Positions 24,025 to 35,021 of a stretch of DNA of 64,000 bases are shown one piece after another (the stretch's first letter is position 1; every line of letters starts with the position of its first letter). The translations under genes and the position numbers were made by a program. The notes under the pieces were generated by a model, which saw only the letters and a program-made list of their open reading frames with translations, searched no databases and was not told the DNA's origin. Origin of the DNA: Chrysopilus asiliformis (taxonomy: Eukaryota; Arthropoda; Insecta; Diptera; Rhagionidae); the NCBI GenBank assembly GCA_964034945.1, contig OZ035960.1:72989445-73053444 (forward strand), read 5' to 3'.

Positions 24025-24790
24025 TATGTTTTTATGAACATTATCATAATGAGATTTTAGATTGAGGTAAATTTTAATACGATTTATTCTTAAGTGGGAT
24101 AATGCTTTAATGTATGTATAAGCGTTACAAATCCCACTTAAACTGATTACATTACCTTAAAAGGTTAATTTTTCGCGACGGTTTCACGTATAACACACAT
24201 TATTTACAAAACAAATAGTTTTTCGTTATATAGAATAACAAAATTTTTCGTCTTTCACTATAGAGATGCTAATAATAATAATACAATAATATAATAATAA
24301 TACGTAATAATAATTCGAAACTGCTGTTCGCTATACTGGACGTTAGTTATATAGGTATACAATATAATGGACGCCCGGAAGGGAAATTTTTTCTTCGCGG
24401 GTAAAAATATCTGTAACGGTTCTCGAAATATTTGAAAAAATTGTTCACATAAGATATTTCATTAAATTCAATCAAACGAAAAACTTACATATTGACCAAT
24501 TTTAAAATAAAACTAGCTTGGCCTGAGCTTGGCCAAACAGTGGGCTTTTAGTACGAAACTAGGCGTCTACGAGTGATAACCTACCCTAGAGTTATCACGT
24601 TACAAACTATTTTTTGGGAGAAAAACACTAAGTGCTGGCGAAATCTTTTGCGGTCTTCTAACACTTACTACTTTTTCTCCAAACAACGGTTTGTGACATG
24701 ATAACTTTAGAGCAGGCCTCGTAGAGGCTAGTTTCGTATTAAAAGCGCCACTATTTGTTCAATCTGGGGCCAAGCTAAGGCCAAGCTGCA

Positions 24791-25310
24791 CTTACAAAAA
24801 AACGTTGAAAAATATTAAACACTTAATCTGAAAAATTTTTTTTATCGCACAAGTAGATTAATTTATTATTTGCAGCATCAGCGACCTAAGTCACGTACTC
24901 GGCCATGAATATGCAAGCGAATGAAAAATTACAAGTGGTTGTGAGAAAAAACACTATGTTAAAGATCTGATTTGAAAATAACTTGATAAAAATTCGGTTG
25001 AAGTCCAATGTTTGTTTGGGTTAAGAAAAACTTATTCATCATTTTTGGATATCATCACTCTTTTTTGACCATTTGACTTTATTCAAAAATGATCGCCCTT
25101 TTCTTAAATTGGTACTCTTCTAAGACATCAGAGGCGAAACCCCTAGTTATTCAATAATGCAAACGAAATTTTTCCGAATTGTGGAAATAATGTGACGTAA
25201 AACACAAAGTTTTATAACCAATTAGAATTTTGACCTAGATTCGCCGGCTAAAAGAGTGAATAGGGAAAAGTCTAGGAAAACCAAATTCACTTGGGTATAA
25301 ATCACATAGC
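24791..25310. other. No recognised feature
   Basis: AT-rich; no coding or terminal-repeat signal identified. Confidence 0.35.
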
Positions 25311-25319
25311 CTACACGGA

Positions 25320-25690
25320 AAAAATCCGCATAGTAATCGTTCCTATAAAATATGAGAAAGCAATTATAGGAGTCATTGCACCATTTTGTAGCAAAGGCTT
25401 CCATAAATATTGGAACTATGTAGTCCTAGTTTTCGTGGAATCATTACTATGTAAATAGGGCTGAGAGAAAAATGGACACACTCCAACAAAAGTAACACCC
25501 GTTCCTAGTTTTCACTGGAGCCATTCCTAAACTGAGATGGAATCAATGCTATATTATGGTATGGAATCGTTCCCACTGCTTTTAGAAGTGACTTCAATAT
25601 TATGTAGGACTCAGTCCTACAAAAAAAATTGAATGCATCGTAAATGTTCGCGGGCTCATTCCTATGCAAATAGAATTCAGCGAATATGAT
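25320..25690. repeat. Degenerate 'ggaatcattcct' array, left half
   Basis: Variants of a short palindromic phrase (ggaatcattcc, ggagccattccta, ggaatcgttccc, gggctcattccta) recur irregularly. The pattern resumes at 26765-27085 beyond a ~800-bp TE. Confidence 0.45.
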
Positions 25691-25942
25691 AATTCAAGCC
25701 GATTTTTTTCTTCGATTATAATTCGCACGTGGTTTGCGAACTCGGGGTTTATATAGCTTGGACCTGCCAAGTGTCACACTCTAACACTTGTGTCGAAATA
25801 AATTTTTAATTACACAGGGCATTTTTTTACTCGAGTTATTTGATATCTCGAATATTTTCAAGCCCCCGGACTTCCCTATCTCGAATATTCGATAACTCGA
25901 ATTTTTGTCTGTCCCCTTTAGATCCAATAAAAAAAGTTTGCA

Positions 25943-26745
25943 GTCCTATTCAGGGCACCAATTTTGTATTGCGACGCATCTGCATAAACGCGTATCGCAA
26001 CACAAAAGTCGATCATGTAGCTCGACGCGTCGAACAAACTTCGACATAAACCTTACGACGCCTTGACTAGCGTCGATAAAGACTTTGGCGTTTACTTCGT
26101 CGCAATTAATTTCGTAAGAAGTGGTTTAAAACAATGCCAAAACCGAAGTAAATAACTCCAATTTAAATCTACATTATATTTTATTATGACAGCTAAATTA
26201 TAGGGAACAGACAAACAAGCATCAGTTGGCGGCTCTTGTCATGGGCGAAAATCCGTCACGATCCGTTGTTTATGGGCGAAAATCCGTCACTTGCCACAGG
26301 TTCACTCGAAAAAAATGCGATGGGGAAAACCAAGAAAAGGATTTTATGGGAAACTTTTACCGATGATTTAAATGCTTTCAGTGATTTCAGTGCACTTCTA
26401 ATTAGGCGTAAAATGATAGTTTTTTTCTTGTTAAGAATTATCCAAACCAAGGATATCAATTTCGATTGCACTTATCATTTTGACAGTTCGTGAACATTTT
26501 GCCCCAGCAATGTCAGATATGTTGACAATCAAGATGAAATAATGGAATGTGTGCTTTATGCCATACACAAACTGGACTATTTTGATAATCAAACCCAATG
26601 TCCTCTAAATTATTTCTTTCGACACACATGGCGTCGAGATATACGATTGCAATATTGAGTCGCGTCCATTTCTTCGCGTCGAACGAAAGACCCAGACGCG
26701 TCGCAATACAAGATTGATGCCCAGATAGGACTTGGCGCTATAATT
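25943..26745. mobile_element. MITE-like element with ~36-bp TIRs
   Basis: 'agtcctattcagggcacca' plus 'ttgtattgcgacgc' at the left matches the inverted right end at about 26700-26740. Inside are CG-bearing repeats of 'gacgcgtcg' type. Non-coding; an 85-codon open frame at 26236 has no recognisable domain. Confidence 0.5.
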
Positions 26746-27094
26746 CTAGGAACGAATACTATTTCAAATTAGTATGTCGCGAATATAGTATATGTATATA
26801 GGAGAGAATCCAATTATCAATGGACACATTACAACGTTTTATAGGATTCATTCTTTTCATGTTAGGATTGAGTTCTTTACAAAAGGGAATGTCGCCCTAT
26901 TGTTTGTCGTAACCAGTCTAACATATACAGTAATCTCTCCCATGTAACACGTTGGAGTCTTTTCCATAATTTTGGGAATGGTTACACAAAAAAAAAAAGA
27001 ATACTTTTTTGTTGGAATGTGTTCTAAAATACTTGGGAGCTGTTACAACTTTTTTATAGGAATGACTCCCATATTTGGCCAGTATGCCGTTTTT

Positions 27095-27565
27095 ATACCC
27101 GTATGGTGAAACCAAAGGGTATATTAACTTTGCCTTGCCGTTTGTAACGCCAAGATCCCGTCATCACACACAAAAATGAATTACACCATTGTGTTTAGAA
27201 TGATAAAAAAAAGTTGAATTTAGCATGTCCGTCCGTCCGTCTGTCCGTCTGTCCGTCCGTCCGTCCGTCTGTCTGTGGCGCGGATTGCGGGCGCACGGAG
27301 TGAGCTAGAGACTTGAAATTTTGCACAGATCCGTTTTTCGTAAAATGTGAGGCTAAGTTCGTTAATGGGCAAAAATGGACCATTAGGGGGGGTACCCTTT
27401 TTTTCTGAATATCTCAAAAACGGTGAATTTGATCAAAAAAGTTCAAGAACAAAAGTTATTTAGGATATGATTCTACATAAAACTCCCAAACATCAAAATC
27501 CGATTGGAATAAATTTTAAAAAATCTTATTGGAAAGTTTGACTTCAAAGTGGAATTTTGGTACAA
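27095..27565 (+). mobile_element. TACCC element, 3' truncated
   Basis: Starts 'tatacccgtatggtgaaacc' and stops at 'gaattttggtacaa'. A short deletion removed 'catacgaacgaaaacg'. Confidence 0.8.
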
Positions 27566-27658
27566 TTTATCTGGATATAACTTTCAATCGTCGAATTAAT
27601 GTAAATTTCTTAATATTCTTTTCTTATTGATTTCTTATTGCTCTAATTATTCATAGTA

Positions 27659-28065
27659 CTAGGAAGACCGAGCCATGCTCGGCGATCTCAAAGTCCTCCT
27701 TCTCTCTCTGTCTCTGAATAATTGAATCCGATTGTAATTGCAACATGATTCGTATAATGAGGTTCAGGGAACTTGATTGTTATGTAATTACTATTTATCG
27801 CTGCCGATAGATATCTAAAAAGTGTTATTTTTACAATGCATATCGAAAAACCTTACTCCCTAGCAATATTGCGAATTTTCATTAAGATACCTTCACGTAA
27901 TTCGAAGACACCAGGCGAGGGGTATCGAGGGGAATTTTCTCAGAGGTGAGACCTATCTAGATCGATTACTTGTCCCCGAAAATCCTTAACCCCCAAGTTT
28001 CGTGAAAATCGTTAGGCGGGTTTTCGAGATCGTTGTGCAGACATACCTCGTATTATATTATAGGA
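27659..28065 (-). mobile_element. R2 Helitron-like element, short copy
   Basis: On the minus strand it starts TCCTATAATATAATACGAGG and ends with the hairpin CCGAGCATGGCTCGG, then 'tctt' and CCTAG before TA. TC start, hairpin and CTRR end fit a non-autonomous Helitron. The interior has the 'cgatctagataggtctcacc' block and one repeat unit. Confidence 0.65.
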
Positions 28066-28384
28066 TAAGATTATCAGTTTTAAGCGGTTTTACTATCAAG
28101 AAGGGTGACATTTAATGGTTTCACTGTATGCTGGTATGGAAAATATTCCGCTTTAATGTCTATTAAAAGTAATTAAAACAATTTCCTAGCATATTAGACG
28201 AAAAATCTTTGTCCTTTATTGTGACAAAGTAAGAATTAAAAAAAAAGCAAGGTGTCTGTCTCGTAGAGACGGCCAGAAGACGGGGATCCACCTACAACGA
28301 TCGCCAATAGATATTTAAGTAAGAAATTTTAGTGAAAAGGAAACTAAAGAAACAATTTGATTGATCGTAATGTTACGTTTAGAC

Positions 28385-28540
28385 CTGCCTTACACGTTCA
28401 ATATTTCTGCTTCAATATATTGAAGGGTATTCAAAATCGTGTGGATCGGTTCAATATTTTTGCTTCAATATAGTCCTTACACATTCAATATATTGAACAC
28501 AACCAAAATATTGTTCAATATATTGAACGTATGGTGAATT
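28385..28540. repeat. Cluster of 'ttcaatatattgaa' palindromes
   Basis: TTCAATATATTGAA or close variants occur about six times, some facing each other. Could be the subterminal repeats of an unidentified element. Flanks 28066-28384 and 28541-28900 hold nothing recognised. Confidence 0.45.
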
Positions 28541-29207
28541 TCGGCATCTTGTACCTAAAAATCAAATTTGACTTGCAACACAACGAACAAATGTTTAATT
28601 CTAAAATGTTATAGGGCATTTTCATAAATATACTCGGAAGTTGCGGAAATTGCACAAAACATTTTCTTTCATCTCGCCGTAATACTTAGTTAATTTGCGA
28701 AAGTAAACTAAACGAATAACATATAACCGGGTTATTTATTAAGTAAAATCTTTTATTATTTGCAGAACTTGAATTTATGAAAACGCCCATAGATAAAAAA
28801 AATAAAATAATATTACACGATAAAAACAACAAAGCAATTGCAATTTACAGCAACTAAAATCTTGAACACAATCCGTCTGCTCACACAACTCGTATACAGA
28901 AATTAAGGGAAACACTGGGCAATCAAGAGAAACAACCAGGTAAAATGAATACCTGATTGTTTCTCTTGAACCAGAACAACCCATTTAGAGAAGAGAAACA
29001 ATCAAAAGTAAAAGGGCCCATAGACGGGCAACTTTGTTGCCCACCTGGTCGCCAACATGCAATGTTGAAGTCGATGTTGTACGTCTGTGGCGAAGTTGGC
29101 GGTTGGGTTTTCATGTTGTCGACCAGGTTGGTGTAAAATCAAAAAATTTTGAAAACTTAGCATGTTGGCGTTCATGTTGGGGTGTCTGTAGGCAAGTTTA
29201 CAACCTG

Positions 29208-30097
29208 TATAGCGATTATTCCAGAAAAAGTGAGTATTCTCACATGTGAGAAGCCTGTAGGAACACAAAATTTGCATTGTTGTGTTAGTGGATTTGGAAG
29301 ATAGTATTTGTATGAACATTTGTAAGGTTTGCGAACATTTCCTCTAGTTGTGGCAACCCCATTTATTTACTCATTTTGAACTGTCAAAGTTCCACCTGTA
29401 ATTTTGCTTGGTGAGAAAATATAAACATTAATAAAAATGTCTAAAGTGAGTATATTTACAATTTTTTTAAATATAATTTTAAACAATTTACTTTTGTTAC
29501 AGAATGTGAGAGCGAGCACATTGCAAAAAGAGAAATAAATTCGAGATTTTGGAGGAAAATTTTTCAAACCTCTATCGGCATTGCTCGCCAGCCAGCAAAG
29601 CTTGACAAACGGAAATTTGGGAGCATATAACTTGCGTGCTAAATGGATTGGGGACGGGAAAAACTGTTCTTCAGTGGCAGAAGATAATATGTTTAACAAA
29701 ACCTTCCAGAAAAAAGGGAGACGAAGTTCGCTTCTTAAAGTGTTTGACTTGCTTAAAAATTCTTAATTAAAGTGGCATTCGAATTCTCAAATACTCCGGA
29801 ATTTTAGTTTCAGAAATTGCAAATGTATCGCTTCCGTCCCTAAGTTGTCTTCTTAGAATTCTCATGTGGTTTTTTCAGATGTAATATTCCATTATTGATA
29901 GCGGGATCATCTTCAATTGTAACTTTAACAACTTTTTCGAAAAAAAAAACACAATTTAAACGCTCACAGCATTGCCACCTTAGCAAAACATACAATAAAT
30001 TTCCCTTAAAATTCCTTTTAACAAGTAGAGTGTTGCAACCTCAAAAATATTCTTCTCACATGTGAGAATACTCACTTTTTCTGGAATAATCGCTATA
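29208..30097. mobile_element. Nested MITE with 45-bp TIRs, CTG duplication
   Basis: TIRs begin TATAGCGATTATTCCAGAAA and include the palindrome TTCTCACATGTGAGAA. CTG at 29205-29207 and 30098-30100 is consistent with a 3-bp PIF-type duplication. About 890 bp, no transposase. Confidence 0.65.
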
Positions 30098-30289
30098 CTG
30101 GTTGCCAATCTCAGTTGCATTGAGTACTGCAATGAGAACAGTGAAGTGTCAAAAATAGTTTATTTGATTAAGTTCGGTTGAGTTTGGAAATTTTAAGTCC
30201 TCGAAGCTCTGGCCACTTGCCAAAAACCGTAGGGTTGCAGACAGCGTTTCATTTGCAGGAATAGCTATTCTCATTATCGTGTCCTTCTT

Positions 30290-30526
30290 TTAAATGAATG
30301 GTCTTACTGCATCCAATAATTCATCGTAGGTGTTGCTGTCCATTCTTAAAAAGTTTTTGAAATCGTCAGGTGCAGTCACACGTAGTTCACGCATTAAATT
30401 TGAATGAGAAAACTGAGTACGGTTCTGATACCACTCCTTTGCCCAATTTTTTTTCTTTTTCAAAGGGGGCACCTCATCTTCACACAACTCGTTTAAAACC
30501 AATACCAATAACAAATCCTTACTCAT
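30290..30526 (-). pseudogene. Harbinger (HARBI1-like) transposase N-terminal fragment
   Basis: 78 codons from MSKDLLL. The segment DDFKNFLRMDSNTYDELLDA matches the helical N-terminal region just before the DDE nuclease domain of HARBI1 proteins. It stops soon after VRPFI and no DDE domain follows on this strand, so it is a truncated relic. Its sequence differs from the full transposase at 59896-61152, so it is a second Harbinger lineage. Confidence 0.7.
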
Positions 30527-31002
30527 TTTTCACTAGTCAACATATACCCTATAGTCATAGAATAAGGAATATATAGAAAAAACTCTGCCGAACAAATTTT
30601 TGACAAATTTCCCCTTCGAAGGGGGGGGAAAATGTCCCTATCATTCACTAGTTAATTACTTTTAGACTAGGGAGCACGAAGCAGAGAGAACATTTCTCGT
30701 CGTATCTATTCAATGAGATGGATGAATCGAATGGATAATTTTTTCCGTGTTACATCGGATCCTCTTGCTTCATCTCACAGTGGAAAAATTTTCTCTAAAA
30801 ATTTGTTCTAAGAGTTTATTCTCTAGATTATTTGTTCTCTGCTATAGTTGTCCTATAACCATATAGTAAACTATAAACAATAAAAAAATTAGAGAAATCA
30901 CCTAAAGTCGACGGGATCTTGTTAAAAATGATGTTGACAGGTTGGTTGCCAACATTCCGTCTCGTCTGTGGTAAAAACTACCAACCAGGTTGGCGACCAG
31001 GT

Positions 31003-32750
31003 TAGAATTTTTTCCAATCGGATCTTGATGTATGGGAGTTTTATGTAGAATCATATCCTAAATAACTTTTGTTCTTCCACTTTTTTGATAAGATGTACCG
31101 TTTTTATACCCGTATGGTGAAACCAAAGGGTATATTAGATTTGCCTTACCGTTTGTAACGCCAAGATCCCGTCATCACACAAAAAAATGAATTACACCAT
31201 TGTGTTTAGAATGATAAAAAAAGTTGAATTTAGCATGTCCGTCCGTCCGTCTGTCCGTCCGTCTTTCTGTGGCGCGGATTGCGGGCGCACGGATTGAGCT
31301 AGAGACTTGAAATTTTGCACAGGTCCGTTTTTCGTAAAATGCGAGGCTAAGTTCGTTCATGGGCAAAAATGGACCATTAGGGGGGTACCCCCCATACAAA
31401 CGAAAATGTTTTTTGTGAATATCTCAAAAACGGTGCATGTTATCAAAAAAGTCCAAGAACAAAAGTTATTAACCGACTTCCAAAAAGGAAAAGGTTCTCA
31501 ATTCCACCTGAATATTTTTTTTTTATGTATGTTCACGCCTAACTTTTTACTGGGTTGACCGATTTTGGTCATCCCAAAGAGAAAGTTGTAGAGAAAGTTC
31601 CTGGTTGGACCCCGGTTCGTTCGTGGGCAAAAATGGACCATTAGGGGGGGTACCCCCCATACAAACGAAAACGTTTTTTCCGAATATCTCAAAAACGGTG
31701 CATCTTATCAAAAAAGTCCAAGAACAAAAATTATTTAGGATATGATTCTACATAAAACGTCCATACATCAAAATCCGATTGGAATAAATTTTAAAAAATC
31801 TTATTGGAAAGATCGACTTCAAAGTGTAATTTTGGTACAAATGCTCAAATTAAGATACCAATATCACCATACAGGTTTTCAATAATTGCCAGATTGGCAA
31901 TTATAGCTTTTGTTATGTTTATACCCGTATGGTGTAACCAAAGGGTATATTAACTTTGCCTTACCGTTTGTAACGCCAAGATCCCTTCATCACACACAAA
32001 AATGAATTACACCAGTGTGTTTAGAATGATAAAAAAAAAATTGAATTTTCCATGTCCGTCCGTCTGTCTGTCCGTCCGTCTGTCCGTCCGTCCGTCTGTC
32101 TGTCTGTGGCGCGGATTGCGGGCGCATGGATTGAGCTAGAGACTTTAAATTTTGCGCAGATCCGTTTTTCGTAAAATGCGAGGCTAAGTTCGTTAATCCT
32201 AATACTGTCCTTAAGAAAAATAACATATGATGTCTTCGTGGGTCAAGAATGACCCTCTACATAGAATACTACACCCGTCACAATTATCAGTGCTCTTCAA
32301 TGGATTAAAATATGAACAAATAGATTATTGTTATCGGTATTCAAAAGAAATTTGTTCACTGGGCCTACATCATACAAACATTTTTCATGTAGTTGAGAAG
32401 ACACTTTTAATTAAAATCGAATTTGGGTCAGAAATGACCCGAGGACAGTATGAGGGTTAATGGGCAAAAATGGGGGGGTACCCCCCATAGGAACGAAATC
32501 GTTTTTTCCGAATTTCTCAAAAACGGTGCATCTTATCAAAAAAGTCTAAGAACAAAAGTTATTTAGAATATGATTCTACATAAAACTCCCATACATCAAA
32601 ATCCGATTGGAACAAGTTTTAAAAAAATATTATTGGAAAATTTGAATTCAAATGAAATTTTGATACGCCGTTCAATTAAATCACCATACGGGTTTTCAAT
32701 AATTGCCAGATTGGCAATTATAGCTTTCAATAATTGCCAGATTGGCAATT
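31003..32750. mobile_element. TACCC element cluster with insertions
   Basis: A reverse fragment (31003-31105), a forward fragment (31107-31470), a 'aaccgacttccaaaaaggaa' repeat piece (31470-31615), another forward fragment (31620-31917) and a forward copy (31919-32750) split by a TTAA MITE. The final hairpin 'attgccagattggcaat' is duplicated near 32698-32750. Confidence 0.7.
32197..32456. mobile_element. piggyBac-like MITE (TTAA), empty site known
   Basis: TTAA at 32193-32196 and 32457-32460, with ends TCCTAATACTGTCCT and AGGACAGTATGAGGG. It splits 'aagttcgttaatgggcaaa', which is intact in other TACCC copies, so the insertion point and duplication are proven within the window. It contains 'gggtcaagaatgaccc'. 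Confidence 0.8.
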
Positions 32751-32754
32751 ATAG

Positions 32755-32930
32755 GAAGGTTCTTTTATATATTTCCCCCGTGTTAACCTACCCCTTCAAA
32801 CCCCTTCCTGCTTGGGATATCGAGTAAAATTCTTTGTATTGTGTTCAGTACAATATCTGGAAGATTCTTTTATATATTTCTCATCTGCGGACTTATCCCC
32901 TCAAACCCTTTGTAATTTTACCTATATTAA
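32755..32930 (+). repeat. Tail of the 'aaccgacttccaaaaagga' repeat family
   Basis: 'ggaaggttcttttatatatt' and 'gatatcgagtaaaattcttt' match the region downstream of 50280 and 31470. I recognise the family as a widely dispersed insect repeat; its class is unknown to me. Confidence 0.5.
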
Positions 32931-32943
32931 AAATAGAAACTAA

Positions 32944-33591
32944 AAACGTTCGAAATAAAAAAAAAAAATTTCTAAAAAAAATAAAACCGACTTTAAAAAA
33001 AAACTGAAAAGAGAAAAAAGCACTAAAAAGAAAAAAATAATTTCAAACTATGTCCATTAATAGCGTATTTAAAATTCGGCTTTTTTGGAGTGGCGTTAAA
33101 TTTGCAACTAAAATAAATTACATACTTTCTAACCCTTAAGGCTAATCGTTTACATACTTTCTAACCCTTAAGGCTAACTAGGAACTAAGATCGACTCCAA
33201 AAATTTTGTTGTCAAACAGATTAACTATAGACACGGCTCTTAGAAGCACCAAAACTAAGTTCTTTTATGTCCCAAATTGGATTCCCTATTTTTAAGCAAT
33301 CGCTATAAAAAAGCCCACTGTCTCATATGTTACTATTTTTTGTAGAAATCTATCCTATTTTTTGTCTCCATATACAAACTGATTTTGTGCGAAACTTGAC
33401 AATAGAAATTTTACAACGATTTTATTTAGTGTAAATTTAACGCCACTCCAAAAAAGCCGAATTTTAAATACGCTATTAATGGACATAGTTTGAAATTATT
33501 TTTTTCTTTTTAGTGCTTTTTTCTCTTTTCAGTTTTTTTTAAAGTCGGTTTTATTTTTTTTAGAAAATTTTTTTTTTATTTCGAACGTTTT
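32944..33591. repeat. Long hairpin P3 (~160-bp arms)
   Basis: Arms 32944-33105 and 33434-33591 are reverse complements, with GCACTAAAAAGAAAAAAATA and its complement in them. The spacer is ~330 bp and holds a 34-bp tandem duplication ('tttctaacccttaaggctaa'). Confidence 0.8.
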
Positions 33592-33778
33592 TTAGGATAT
33601 GATTCTACATAAAAGTTCCATAGATCAAAATCCGATTGAAATCAATTTTAAAAAATCTTATTGGAAAGTTTGACTTCAAAGTGGAATTTTGGTACAACTG
33701 TTCAAATTTTGATACGAATATCATTATACGGGTTTTCAATAATTGCCAGATTGGCAATTATAGCTTTTGTTATGTTTT
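33592..33778 (+). mobile_element. TACCC element, 3' third only
   Basis: From 'aggatatgattctacat' to 'gcttttgttatgttt'. Confidence 0.75.
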
Positions 33779-34555
33779 TATTTATAATTGGTTTATGATA
33801 AGAGAAGTATGAAATAAATATCATACATACAGTGTTTAAAACGCTCCCATTTCTAGTCTTTCGTTCAAATTAGTTATATATATTATGACGAAGGTTTTAC
33901 ATAAATTTATTACTATTTCATCGATTCTACTACTATTTTTCGGCCGGTTTACTACGATTTCGAAAATCAAAAGTCACAACCCTGAACAGAACTTTAATGC
34001 TGGGAGCGAAATATCGCTCTCTTACTAATGAAATACATACTTATTTATGTGTGTGCATCATACCCAACAGCCATCGCTCGAGGCTTTCATTCATTTTTAT
34101 GCGAGACCCACAAACCGCTTTGAACAAGAAGCGACAACTTAAATAGAAATCATTTTCGTTCTCAAGAACAAGAGTCGGAAACCACAGCAAATGCTTTTGT
34201 CGTTAAGAGCGAAAAGAACGACATAACATGACATTCAATACATCAGATTCAATAAACACAAAGGAAGAGCGTAAAAAGAGTATAAATGTGAAATTTGTAC
34301 TACAAGCAGCAAACACAGCATAGCAGCTGCAGTAAAAATTTTGATTTTGATCTTTAAAAAAATAATTGAACATAGTTTAACATAACAAAATACCCTAAAC
34401 AATGCTTTAATGTAGGCCGGATCTTATAACACAGTTTCTGTTCGGATGTCACCACAAACTATCGAGTATCATCGATTGCAAATTTGTTATCATGGCAGCA
34501 AGCCGATTTTCTAATTTGTAACCCCATAACCAAAATTCAAGACGTATCCACGTCA
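33779..34555. other. Unassigned; possible LTR-like or promoter-like stretch
   Basis: GC content is higher than around it at 33990-34340, with a TATA-like 'agtataaatg' near 34280. It could be a decayed LTR, but no matching copy, PBS or boundary is seen. Confidence 0.25.
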
Positions 34556-34860
34556 AAAAACCCAGAACAGTTTTTTCCCGGATAATTTGAGAAAAACGAT
34601 AATCACTATATTCTCAGGACCTTCCGTTATAGTTATAGATTTCTTGATGTCAGAATCGCATTCAGCGACCCCAAAAACTCCAAGATGGATCTTGCAGGAG
34701 CTTTCGTTGTCTTTTCAAGGACGAAATGTTGAAACTATTCTATCATCATCAGACTTCGCATGATTGGAAGTGGGTCAAGATTATATTGCAAGATTTGTCC
34801 CTGACAGACAAACGGACAAACAAATACGAAGGCAAGCAAAATAAAAGCTTTTATTGGAAA
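34556..34860 (-). repeat. R1 family copy (one unit plus head)
   Basis: Inverse of the 3440-3700 arrangement: one tandem unit, the head 'gaagtgggtcaagattatat' and a short gacagacaaacggacaaac run. Confidence 0.7.
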
Positions 34861-35021
34861 CTAGAAAAATTGTACAAAATATTTTGATTATTTCATACAT
34901 ATCATCTTTAATCCCGATTCAAAGTTTACCCAGTAAACGAACAAAAAGGATATTCAATTATGGATTTCGATAAGATCGCAATTTTTAAAAATTTTTATTT
35001 ACCTTGCTTTCGTATTTGCTA

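Larger units (their letters stand above)
23331..24790. repeat. Inverted-repeat cluster around 'cctctacgaggcctgctcta'
   Basis: A ~155-bp block (23331-23488) recurs inverted at 24633-24790 almost unchanged. A diverged direct copy (about 24500-24632) abuts the inverted one and makes a composite palindrome. A further weak copy is at about 23175-23240. Probably MITE copies; non-coding. Confidence 0.7.
29043..31002. mobile_element. Degenerate Harbinger-like element
   Basis: ACCTGGTCGCCAAC at the left recurs inverted at the right end. The element contains a transposase N-terminal fragment (30290-30526, minus) and a nested MITE. The target duplication is not clear. Confidence 0.5.

Noticed and set aside
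26236..26493. 85-codon open frame as a small gene
   Set aside because: No recognisable motif, it lies inside a MITE-like element, and it begins in a local repeat ('gggcgaaaatccgtcac' twice).
29581..29766. 61-codon open frame
   Set aside because: Inside a MITE with 45-bp TIRs; no domain and no repeat of the frame elsewhere.
33990..34340. Host promoter or 5' UTR of a missing gene
   Set aside because: Has a TATA-like motif but no downstream coding region; a decayed LTR is equally likely, so it is left unassigned.
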